Counted from the first letter of the stretch, positions 1-5,813 are shown. The stretch: 6,543 bases of DNA from Sphingomonadales bacterium (GCA_017302775.1 JAFLDC010000156.1:1-6543); one strand, 5' to 3'. The notes: generated by a model from the sequence alone, not told the origin. Translations and numbers: made by a program.

Positions 1-324
1 GACGGCGCGCCGCTGGTGCTGGCCGAAATCATCCGCCGCTTCCCGTGGCTGCGCCATGTCTTTGCCGACGGCGGCTATGCTGGCGACAAGCTCCGGCAGG
101 CGCTGCGCCGGATCGGCAAATGGACTATCGAGATCGTCAAACGGTCCGATACGGCCAAGGGCTTCGTGATCCTCCCACGCCGTTGGGTCGTTGAGCGGAC
201 GCTTGCATGGCTCAACCGAAATCGCCGCCTCGCCAAGGACTTCGAGCAGACCATCGCCTCGGCAACCGCATGGCTGTTCATAGCCTCGATCCAGCTCTTC
301 GCTCGCCGCATCGCAAGGCTATGA
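1..324 (+). CDS. IS5-family (IS427-like) DDE transposase, C-terminal part, cut by the window edge
   Basis: The reading frame is open from base 1 to a TGA at 322-324, so this is the last 107 residues of a protein that begins upstream of the window. It carries the end of a DDE transposase catalytic domain. FADGGYAG holds the second catalytic aspartate, and WVVERTLAWLNRNRRLAKDFE-like spacing (residues about 64-84 of the visible part) gives the terminal glutamate with the usual downstream arginine and lysine residues. This pairing is characteristic of the IS427/IS402-like branch of the IS5 family, whose two-frame transposases cut and paste short elements. The first catalytic aspartate and the N-terminal DNA-binding part are off the edge, so intactness cannot be judged. 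The element transcribes toward the alkB-like gene, so read-through or outward promoter activity could affect it, but nothing in the sequence proves this. Confidence 0.9.
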   Translation, partial: DGAPLVLAEIIRRFPWLRHVFADGGYAGDKLRQALRRIGKWTIEIVKRSDTAKGFVILPRRWVVERTLAWLNRNRRLAKDFEQTIASATAWLFIASIQLFARRIARL

Positions 325-463
325 AATCACAATGGATAATTTTGAATCCGACTCTGACAATATTGTCTGATCGACCCTGATTTCGGAGCGAATTTTCCTC
401 AATGGCATGGGCAACCGATTTTGAGGCGCATACCGATATAATATGCGTCTGAATGAAAAATCA

Positions 464-515
464 CAATTGAGCATCGTGATGTCTTTTCTGTGCCAATTGA
501 GTGATGGCTGTCTTT
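464..515. repeat. Imperfect direct repeats upstream of alkB-like gene (possible operator pair)
   Basis: CAATTGAG occurs at 464-471 and again at 494-501, exactly 30 bases apart. Each copy is followed by TGTCTTT, at 480-486 and at 509-515, with the internal spacing differing by one base. The two units therefore share about 15 matched positions over roughly 22 bases. A spacing near three helical turns, directly upstream of the candidate promoter, is what tandem binding sites for an activator or repressor would look like. No regulator gene is present in the window, so the cognate protein is unknown. Confidence 0.4.
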
Positions 516-530
516 ATTAAGGTACAGCTT

Positions 531-548
531 TTGAATTGCGATATTCAA
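531..548. promoter_or_regulatory. Inverted repeat TTGAAT-N6-ATTCAA overlapping the alkB-like promoter
   Basis: Six-base perfect arms, TTGAAT at 531-536 and ATTCAA at 543-548, are separated by six bases. The repeat overlaps the proposed -35 box, as an operator for a dimeric repressor would. It could also be chance in an AT-rich tract. Confidence 0.3.
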
Positions 549-563
549 TTTATCAAATATACT
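536..563 (+). promoter_or_regulatory. Candidate sigma-70-type promoter for the alkB-like gene
   Basis: TTGCGA at 536-541 matches four of six bases of a -35 box. It is followed after 16 bases by TATACT at 558-563, which matches five of six bases of a -10 box. Transcription would begin near 570 and leave a leader of about 37 bases before the ATG at 607. A perfect TATAAT at 581-586 is an alternative -10 box, but it has a poorer -35 partner and would leave only about 14 bases of leader. Confidence 0.35.
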
Positions 564-606
564 CCATTCGACGCATGGAATATAATGTACTTTTTGGATA
601 TTTGTA

Positions 607-1761
607 ATGCCTGCCAATATATCCGGATTCTCGGGAAAATATCCATCCTATCTGATCAGGCTTCTTGGATTGGCGATCAATGGAGGCGTACCATTGATCG
701 CGATTGTGGCGCTCTTGCACAATTCCGGCGTCTGGGCAGTCTTCCTTGTGCCGGTGGTATTCCTGATTGTCGTGCCCATCCTTGATCTGATCGTGGGTGA
801 GCGGTGCGTTGAAGACGGTGATCAGGAAACCGACCCGGTTTTCGAACTGTTTCTTTACATACAGATACCGTTTCATCTGATGATCTTCATTGGGGCGATC
901 TGGGTCGCGGTCACCGCTGACTTGCCGCTGTGGGCACGCATTGTGGAAGTCGTCGGGTTTGGGCTCGTGAATGGACAAGCCACCCTGATTGGTCACGAGT
1001 TTGCGCACAAGCCCGAACGACGCAAGCGCATCGCGGCCCAGACTGCGCTGGCAACTGTCGGCATGGGGCATTTTCTGCTCGAGCATGTCCGGGGCCACCA
1101 TATCTTCGTTGCCACGCCGGAGGATTGCGCCTCGGCTCGGCTCGGCGAGAGCATTTATGCTTTCGCCATGCGCGATATGGTGGGCGAGATCGTGGGGGGA
1201 CACGCCCATGAGGCCAAGCGCCTGCGCGGCAAAGGCATGGCGGCAATGTCCTGGCAGAACCGCATTCTGCAAAGCTATGCGCTCTCCCTCGCGATTGCAG
1301 CTTTGCTGGTCTTCCTGCTTGGCTGGGAAGCGTTGCCGTGGATTATCCTGCATCACATCGCGGCCTGGTTCACGCTCACCCTGATCACCTACATCGAACA
1401 CTACGGGCTGCTGCGGCAAATGCTGCCCGATGGCCGGCGTGAGGCAGTTCAGCGAATCCACACCTGGGATACGGACGCCATGATATCCAACATGCTGCTG
1501 CTTAACGTGCAGCGGCATGCCGATCACCATGCCAGGCCGATGAAGCCATACCAGTCCCTGCGCGTTCAGGACGATGGGCCGCGATTGCCGACCGGTTATT
1601 TCGGGATGATCGTGCTCGCCCTGTTTCCGCCCTTGTGGCGGCTCGTCATGGATGCTCGGGTAGTCAGTTCTGTTCAAGGCAATGTCGCGCGCCTGCATCT
1701 TGTGGGCAGCCCTGACCGGCGGGTCGCCCGGCTGATCTTGCGCAGTGAAGCCAAGCCATGA
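607..1761 (+). CDS. alkB: AlkB-type membrane di-iron alkane 1-monooxygenase / fatty-acyl hydroxylase
   Basis: This encodes 384 residues, close to the usual length of about 400 for AlkB. AlkB enzymes sit in the inner membrane and hydroxylate the terminal methyl of medium- or long-chain alkanes, using O2 and electrons from rubredoxin. All nine expected iron-binding histidines are present: HEFAHK (H130, H134), EHVRGHH (H160, H164, H165), EHYG (H265) and QRHADHH (H304, H307, H308). The family features PILDLIVGE (57-65) and YIEHYGL (262-268) are also intact. Hydrophobic segments lie near 16-36, 42-64, 84-104, 112-128, 222-240 and 244-262. The start at 607 is the first in-frame ATG after an in-frame stop at 583-585. 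Its ribosome binding site is weak (TTGGAT at 594-599). The gene overlaps the next one by ATGA. No rubredoxin is fused or adjacent. The substrate (alkane, fatty acid or fatty aldehyde) cannot be settled from sequence. Confidence 0.88.
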   Translation: MPANISGFSGKYPSYLIRLLGLAINGGVPLIAIVALLHNSGVWAVFLVPVVFLIVVPILDLIVGERCVEDGDQETDPVFELFLYIQIPFHLMIFIGAIWVAVTADLPLWARIVEVVGFGLVNGQATLIGHEFAHKPERRKRIAAQTALATVGMGHFLLEHVRGHHIFVATPEDCASARLGESIYAFAMRDMVGEIVGGHAHEAKRLRGKGMAAMSWQNRILQSYALSLAIAALLVFLLGWEALPWIILHHIAAWFTLTLITYIEHYGLLRQMLPDGRREAVQRIHTWDTDAMISNMLLLNVQRHADHHARPMKPYQSLRVQDDGPRLPTGYFGMIVLALFPPLWRLVMDARVVSSVQGNVARLHLVGSPDRRVARLILRSEAKP

Positions 1762-2195
1762 AGGCGAAAACGGGGATCGATGATATGCCTGCTTCGGATG
1801 GCAACGCACCGCTTCGAACCGACGCGATGAAGGCAAAGATCGGGCCGGATCGGCTCGATGGCTATCTGCTGTTGCTCGTCGGTCTGGCAGGCACCGCATT
1901 ATTCGCCTCGCGCATCGATTGGTTGCACTATGCCGTGCTGTTCTGGGTCATTGATGTACTCGGCTATTGGCCAGGCGTGGCAAGGGCGCACCTCACGAAA
2001 ACGCGGCACCTGCCGCGCGGATTTACGCACTTGTACAATCTGATGCATTCAAACACAGGCGGCTTGGCGCTTGCGCTTGGTTCGGCGCTCGTATGGCCCG
2101 GATCGATCGCATCGGCGCTGGCCATCCCTGTCCACCTCGGTATCGACCGGGGCATTCTGGGCAATCGCCTCAAGCGTCCGGAGGATCCGTTCTGA
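1758..2195 (+). CDS. Small multi-span membrane protein, DUF4260-like, coupled to alkB
   Basis: This encodes 145 residues starting at the ATG inside the four-base ATGA overlap with the alkB stop, an arrangement typical of translational coupling. Three hydrophobic stretches lie at about 36-51, 57-74 and 101-122. Conserved-looking residues are DVLGY (66-70), HLYNLMHS (91-98) and HLGIDRGILGNRLKRP (126-141). This pattern of an acid and GY motif, a YN..H motif and a terminal H.G.DR..G..LK motif resembles DUF4260 membrane proteins, whose function is not known. The resemblance is from memory, and a profile search would settle it. A second start, ATG at 1827 (M24), lies just before the first helix. 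The first 23 residues look polar and dispensable, and MKAK.G is repeated at both starts. The coupling suggests a role with AlkB, such as assembly, electron delivery or substrate handling (inference). Confidence 0.7.
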   Translation: MKAKTGIDDMPASDGNAPLRTDAMKAKIGPDRLDGYLLLLVGLAGTALFASRIDWLHYAVLFWVIDVLGYWPGVARAHLTKTRHLPRGFTHLYNLMHSNTGGLALALGSALVWPGSIASALAIPVHLGIDRGILGNRLKRPEDPF

Positions 2196-2591
2196 TCGCC
2201 AGTCGATCGACTTTGGCGGATCAGCGGTCACCGGTGTCAGGCCGTTGCGCTTGCGCTTCCGTTGTTGGCTCCCAATGCATCCGGATTTCTGCCCTCGGCG
2301 GTCATCTTCGGAACTGGCGCTGGAATAGTCGGCACTACGGCGTTCACATTGCCTGCGGCTGCAGTCCCCGAGAACCGGTCCGGCGCCGCACTCGGGCTTG
2401 GCGGGTTGCTCCGGGATGTCGGCTTCTCGAGCGGTGCGGCAGCGACCAGCCTGACCATCGCTGCCGGAGGGGTGCGGGCATTGCTCTATACCGGCCTCAT
2501 CATGACCTTGCTGTCCTTTGCGGTGGCGGTGTGGATCTCCTTGTCAAAGACGATCAGAACTGCGGTCCAGAGCGGTTCTCGAACTGATTGA
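2196..2591 (+). pseudogene. C-terminal remnant of a major facilitator superfamily transporter
   Basis: The frame stays open from directly behind the small membrane protein's stop to a TGA at 2589-2591, but there is no ATG and no ribosome binding site. A TTG at 2262 is the only nearby start-like codon. The translation begins with a DR-containing loop (about 2205-2231). It then runs through a hydrophobic segment, a GTGAGIVGTTAFTLPAAAVPE stretch (near 2307-2370), a G.GGLLRDVGFSSGAAATSL helix and a last hydrophobic segment (about 2484-2548). This order matches the final helices of 14-helix drug:proton antiporter-type transporters. The N-terminal three quarters are missing, so it cannot transport anything alone. 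I read it as a deletion or rearrangement scar joined behind the alkB operon. Read-through translation from the upstream gene is possible because the frame is the same, but unproven. Confidence 0.65.
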
Positions 2592-2622
2592 ATCAGTTCG
2601 ACCGCACTAACTTATTTGTTTT
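2572..2622 (+). terminator. Strong hairpin followed by a T-rich tract at the end of the alkB/transporter-remnant unit
   Basis: A near-perfect palindrome at 2579-2601 has 11-base arms (TCGAACTGATT and its complement) around a single G. A further five-base pair, GCGGT at 2572-2576 with ACCGC at 2601-2605, extends the stem across a small bulge. TTATTTGTTTT follows at 2612-2622. The transporter remnant's TGA lies at the palindrome centre. Hairpin plus T-rich tail suggests an intrinsic terminator, though the tail starts several bases after the stem. An operator palindrome is the alternative. Confidence 0.45.
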
Positions 2623-2668
2623 AGCATTTTCTGAACCGCCAGATGATGCCGCCTGACTAGAAAATGCT
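2623..2668. repeat. Short palindromic intergenic repeat with 10-base arms
   Basis: AGCATTTTCT at 2623-2632 and AGAAAATGCT at 2659-2668 are perfect reverse complements, enclosing 26 bases. Elements with AGCATTTTC/GAAAATGCT ends are familiar as small dispersed palindromes in alphaproteobacterial intergenic DNA, so this may be one copy or a remnant of one. It lies between the transporter remnant and the nucleotidyltransferase gene. It is not followed by a T run, so it is not an obvious terminator. Confidence 0.5.
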
Positions 2669-2733
2669 CTAACCGGCACTTGCAACTTGCTGTATGACAG
2701 GCGCAGGCGGCAAGATCATGGTATCGTGCATTA

Positions 2734-2739
2734 TATACT
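2734..2739 (+). promoter_or_regulatory. Possible -10 box for the nucleotidyltransferase gene
   Basis: TATACT at 2734-2739 matches five of six -10 bases, but no good -35 box lies 16-18 bases upstream. The tract 2730-2830 is AT-rich, so other weak -10-like boxes such as TATAAA at 2771-2776 also occur. The promoter is probably in this tract; its exact place is uncertain. Confidence 0.25.
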
Positions 2740-2843
2740 AGATGTATGCAGTTCCGGCTTGGCATAATTCTATAAAATCAATAGTACTACAAATCGCCAA
2801 TTTTAAAATATTGCGTGTCACGCCAATTGGGAAAGGTCCGGCG

Positions 2844-3710
2844 ATGAGCCATGGTAAGTGCAATGCCTTGTTGGCAAAATTCGGACTGACTGCTGAAGAC
2901 TTGCTTGCCGAGGTTCCTGAGATCGGCAGTGACGATGTCATAATGCTGGTCGGATCCGTGTCTGACGGCCTGGCAACTTCGCTGTCAGATATCGATATCA
3001 TGGTAGCGGGCGAGCGTCGTCCCGACAGCGATCTGATCCTATGGGAGTCGGATCGGCAACGGGCAATACGAAGGCTCGATTCCGGGCAAGAAATCAATAT
3101 CGAATATTGGGACTGGGATCGGCTGAAGATGATTGCCGGGAAATTTTCGGATTCGGCCTATGCCATCAATAATCCAACTTTGACCGATGACATCATCGTA
3201 TTTGATGAGGAAGAAGTCCGAATAATTCACTATATTCTGAATGGAATTGTGCTTTCCTCCGGTGAGAAACTGATATTCGATGAAATATTCGATAAAGATT
3301 CTTTTCTAGATTACCTGGTGATGTTCAGTGCAACGAAATATCTTGCAACTGCCGAGGATAGCATTGGCCAGATAATGGAAGCCGACGTCGAATGTGCGTC
3401 CTTCGATTTGCGCAGAGCATTTGAGTTCCTTATCGGGGCGGAACTTGCTTCGCATGGGTATACCAATCCAGCGCCTCGCTGGCGCATGAAGCTGCTGCGA
3501 AGTGCCAAAGCGGAGCTGGGCGATGAGGTGTACGAGCGATACATGTCCTACCTGTTCTGCGGGCCCGACAAGACGCGACTCGAAATCGAAGAAGCGTTGA
3601 GGTTCGGGCAAGACAGGCTCGGTGCTATTTTCATGAGGCGACCAAAGGTCTTCGCCGCGGCCGGCGCGCTGGGCGAACGCATGAAATTTGTAACCTCCTT
3701 TCAGGCTTGA
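2844..3710 (+). CDS. Stand-alone Pol-beta-type nucleotidyltransferase domain protein
   Basis: This encodes 288 residues from the ATG at 2844, chosen because GGGAAAGG at 2829-2836 is a strong ribosome binding site at proper spacing. An in-frame ATG at 2742 would add 34 residues, lacks such a site and is coded by AT-rich leader-like sequence. The N-terminal third carries the Pol-beta signature GSVSDGLATSLSDID (37-51): the GS turn plus metal-binding D49 and D51. E87 in INIEYWD is the likely third carboxylate. Such domains transfer a nucleotide monophosphate to a protein, antibiotic, RNA or small molecule. The remaining 200 residues are mostly charged helices without a motif I recognise and probably select the acceptor. 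Codon use is more AT-rich than in the flanking genes, hinting at separate acquisition. No HEPN-type toxin partner sits beside it, so a MNT/HEPN toxin-antitoxin role is not supported. The substrate is unknown. Confidence 0.75.
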   Translation: MSHGKCNALLAKFGLTAEDLLAEVPEIGSDDVIMLVGSVSDGLATSLSDIDIMVAGERRPDSDLILWESDRQRAIRRLDSGQEINIEYWDWDRLKMIAGKFSDSAYAINNPTLTDDIIVFDEEEVRIIHYILNGIVLSSGEKLIFDEIFDKDSFLDYLVMFSATKYLATAEDSIGQIMEADVECASFDLRRAFEFLIGAELASHGYTNPAPRWRMKLLRSAKAELGDEVYERYMSYLFCGPDKTRLEIEEALRFGQDRLGAIFMRRPKVFAAAGALGERMKFVTSFQA

Positions 3711-3854
3711 GCGCGGCCTATCCGCGATCGATCGGCTTCGGCCTTTCCCGTGAGCAGTCGTGCAGCTGGATGAGTAAGGCAGTCATTTGAGGGGGGCGGC
3801 AGCATTCAGGCCGCTTGCTTTCACCGGTTTGGGGTCATCAGCTTTGCCGCCGAC
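3711..3854. other. Gap between convergent genes, with weak hairpins
   Basis: This 144-base gap separates the plus-strand nucleotidyltransferase from the minus-strand monooxygenase, so terminators for both would be expected here. I see only weak candidates. GGCC at 3715-3718 and 3740-3743 flank a GATC-rich centre and are followed by TTT. GCGGC at 3796-3800 pairs with GCCGC at 3810-3814. Neither has a proper T run, so termination may be factor-dependent. Confidence 0.35.
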
Positions 3855-5348
3855 CTAATGGACGGGGCGGTCTGAACTGTGACGATCACCGCGCAGGACC
3901 GGGTTGCTAAAAACAATCTCGTCATCGATCGGCCCGTCGCGAAGCAGCCTGCGATTGGCGGTGTAGTTGGGGCCAAGCCGCCACGGCGCTCGCATACCTT
4001 TCAGCGGCATCTGATCCAGCGTCCGCTGGATATAGCCCGCCGAACTCACGATGAAATACTCTGTTTTCTCGATCGGCTGGGCAGGTGTCGGCGTGGCGAT
4101 GCTTACGCCGGTGCGCTCCATGTGCTGTAACAAGCGGCACATGAACGTGCTGACCGTATCAGCCCGCAGGGTGAGGCTTCCGCCCCCCGAGCCGATCCAC
4201 ATGGCAAGGTTGGGCGTATGGTCGAACAGGACCCCCTTGTAGACGATCTTGGTGCCGATCACGAACGGTTTCCCGTCGGTTTGGATGTCGATCCCGGCCA
4301 TCATCTTGTGCAGCAAGCCGGTAGCCGTAACGATGATGTCCGCTGGCACCTCGCGTCCGGATTCCAACAGGATTCCACCTTCGGTAAAGCGCTCTATCCG
4401 TTCGGTTACCACTTCAACTTGCCCAGCATTGATGGCTTCGAACAAGTCGCCGTCGGAGACCAGGCACAATCTTTGATCCCACGGCTTGTAAGGCGGAATG
4501 AAGTGCTTTTCCACGTCGTAGCCAGCGGTCAACTGCTTGCGCACTCTTGAAACCAGCGTGCTCGCGATCCGCTTTGGCCAGCGCTGCGCGAATTTGTAGA
4601 GCGTCTGCTGCATCCATATGCTTCGAAAGCGGATCAATCGATAAGCAAGCTTGGCCGGCAGTCGATGTTGCAACCTTTGCTCAAACCTGTCTTCCGTAGG
4701 CCGCGAGACCATCCACGTGGGGGTCCGTTGAAGCATGGTGACGTGGGCCGCACCGGTATTGGCAAGTGCGGGCACCAGGGTGATGGCTGTCGCGCCGCTA
4801 CCGATCACGACGACGCGTTTTTGCAGGTAATCGAGATTTTCCGGCCATTGTTGCGGATGGACAATCGTGCCCTTGAAGTCGTCGTATCCCGCAAATTCCG
4901 GCAAATAGCCCTTCTCATAGTCATAATAGCCGGTGCACATGAAGCACCAGTTGGCGGTCAGCTCGAACGGCTCGCCATTGCGAACGCCCTTGATCGTCCA
5001 CAGTCCTGATTGGGAGGAGAAGTGCGCGCTTTCCACCGCAGAGCCCAGCCGGATATGGGGATTCAGGCCATATTCGGCAATTGTTTCGCGTAGATACGCA
5101 AGGATCGAGGCGCCTTCGCCGATCGCCTTGGGATCTGTCCATGGTTTGAACTCGAACCCGTAGATATACATTTCGGAGTCAGAGCGAATACCAGGATAAC
5201 GGAACAGGTCCCAGGTGCCCCCGGTGTTTTCGCGCCGCTCCAGGATGACGAAAGTCTTGTCCGGGCAGTGCAGCCGCAAATGGACCGCTGAACTTATACC
5301 GCAAATCCCCGCGCCAATAATCGCTATGTCGACATGCTTGGTGTCCAT
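3855..5348 (-). CDS. FAD/NADPH-dependent monooxygenase of the EthA/AlmA-like Baeyer-Villiger group
   Basis: This encodes 497 residues, the usual size for EthA and AlmA relatives. The FAD-binding Rossmann motif GAGICG is at 12-17, followed by the ERR.NTGGTWD stretch (37-47) and RYPGIRSDSEMY (50-61) typical of the family. The Baeyer-Villiger fingerprint FKGTIVHPQQWP is at 158-169, the NADPH-binding GSGATA at 183-188 and the ATG motif at 342-344. The C-terminal NYTANRRLLR (461-470) matches the family's tail. Such soluble flavoenzymes insert oxygen beside a carbonyl (ketone to ester, aldehyde to acid or formate) or oxidise sulfur. AlmA relatives are tied to very-long-chain alkane growth. The ATG at 5348 starts just before the FAD motif; its ribosome binding site is poor. 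It is transcribed alone from a promoter in the AT-rich island and converges on the nucleotidyltransferase gene. With AlkB and an acyl reductase nearby, a lipid or hydrocarbon substrate is likely (inference). Confidence 0.88.
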   Translation of the reverse strand: MDTKHVDIAIIGAGICGISSAVHLRLHCPDKTFVILERRENTGGTWDLFRYPGIRSDSEMYIYGFEFKPWTDPKAIGEGASILAYLRETIAEYGLNPHIRLGSAVESAHFSSQSGLWTIKGVRNGEPFELTANWCFMCTGYYDYEKGYLPEFAGYDDFKGTIVHPQQWPENLDYLQKRVVVIGSGATAITLVPALANTGAAHVTMLQRTPTWMVSRPTEDRFEQRLQHRLPAKLAYRLIRFRSIWMQQTLYKFAQRWPKRIASTLVSRVRKQLTAGYDVEKHFIPPYKPWDQRLCLVSDGDLFEAINAGQVEVVTERIERFTEGGILLESGREVPADIIVTATGLLHKMMAGIDIQTDGKPFVIGTKIVYKGVLFDHTPNLAMWIGSGGGSLTLRADTVSTFMCRLLQHMERTGVSIATPTPAQPIEKTEYFIVSSAGYIQRTLDQMPLKGMRAPWRLGPNYTANRRLLRDGPIDDEIVFSNPVLRGDRHSSDRPVH

Positions 5349-5480
5349 GGATCGAATACCCGTAAATATTATAAAAATTAAATGGATACATCTTAAGTAT
5401 TAGATAGAAAATACAATAAAATTAAGTCAATACAGCTAAATTTTGAGAATAAAATAATATAGTCGAAATATTTTCCGAGT
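5349..5480. other. Very AT-rich island upstream of the monooxygenase gene
   Basis: About 130 bases, richest in A and T between 5361 and 5472, stand out sharply from the GC-rich neighbours. No gene is visible. The island holds the monooxygenase promoter. Such islands in GC-rich genomes are common binding places for xenogeneic silencers (MucR or H-NS-like), which is a possible but untested layer of control. Confidence 0.5.
5368..5396 (-). promoter_or_regulatory. Candidate sigma-70-type promoter for the flavin monooxygenase gene
   Basis: On the minus strand, TTAAGA (5396-5391) matches four of six -35 bases. It is separated by exactly 17 bases from a perfect TATAAT (5373-5368). Transcription would start near 5361, leaving a leader of only about 13 bases before the ATG at 5348, which fits the absence of a strong ribosome binding site. 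The AT-rich surroundings raise the chance of a random match. Confidence 0.4.
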
Positions 5481-5482
5481 GC

Positions 5483-5503
5483 GGCTGGCGCATTAGTCCA
5501 GCC
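5483..5503. other. Short hairpin between the acyl-reductase-like and monooxygenase genes
   Basis: GGCTGG at 5483-5488 and CCAGCC at 5498-5503 form a perfect six-base stem with a nine-base loop. On the minus strand it is followed, after a short gap, by the AT-rich island rather than an immediate T run. It might weakly end transcription from the acyl-reductase-like gene. Confidence 0.25.
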
Positions 5504-5813
5504 AAAGCCAAGCATTGCACCGTGTCGTTTGAAAGCCGGACTTGCCAAATTGCAGTGAACGACCTTTGGACATGCACCAACCCCGAGCTGTCGTTACAGC
5601 CACCCGTGCAAGAATTGCCCTGAGATCGCCGCGCGGCAACCACGCCGAAGATGTCAGCGTCGATCCGCTTCTTACGCAAGACGACTCTGGATCGGAGCGA
5701 GAACCCTTCGAACGCGCCGCAGACATCGCCCAGGATGGCACCGTCGCACCGGACATGATTTGCCGGCTAATAGATGGCCGACCTGCCGCAGACCTTGCAG
5801 TTCCCGTGAATCG
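5504..5813. other. Non-AT-rich tract with no recognised gene
   Basis: These 310 bases have gene-like base composition but no convincing gene. A plus-strand frame is open from 5542 to 6054, but its second half lies antisense to the acyl-reductase-like gene and it has no ribosome binding site. The minus-strand frames 5493-5756 and 5422-5679 are rich in Ser/Arg/Ala or interrupted, and show no motif. It may be a decayed gene or long untranslated DNA behind the acyl-reductase-like gene. Confidence 0.4.

Larger units (their letters stand above)
325..606. other. AT-rich intergenic leader between the IS and the alkB-like gene
   Basis: These 282 bases hold no convincing gene. The short open frames here lack a ribosome binding site and recognisable residues. 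The tract should contain the right end of the IS5-family element. A plausible terminus lies near 340-357, but I cannot define the inverted repeat without the left end. The rest is AT-rich and carries the candidate promoter, the inverted repeat and the pair of direct repeats listed separately. The sequence AAATCACAAT occurs twice, at 324-333 (overlapping the transposase stop) and at 458-467. Confidence 0.6.

Noticed and set aside
553..1899. Minus-strand open frame of 448 codons antisense to alkB
   Set aside because: Its translation is rich in H, R, P and Q with no domain, and it mirrors a gene whose catalytic motifs are unmistakable. It is a shadow frame of GC-rich coding DNA.
1967..2587. Plus-strand 206-codon frame spanning the DUF4260-like gene and transporter remnant
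   Set aside because: It is the +1-shifted reading of both real frames, Arg/Cys/Ser-rich and without hydrophobic helices. The residue patterns of the other frame are clearly the protein-coding ones.
2742..2843. 34-residue N-terminal extension of the nucleotidyltransferase from the ATG at 2742
   Set aside because: The extension is coded by AT-rich leader DNA without a ribosome binding site, while the ATG at 2844 has GGGAAAGG at good spacing and begins just before the conserved fold.
2844..3710. MNT/HEPN-type toxin-antitoxin module
   Set aside because: The nucleotidyltransferase is much longer than typical MNT antitoxins and no HEPN-like small gene adjoins it.
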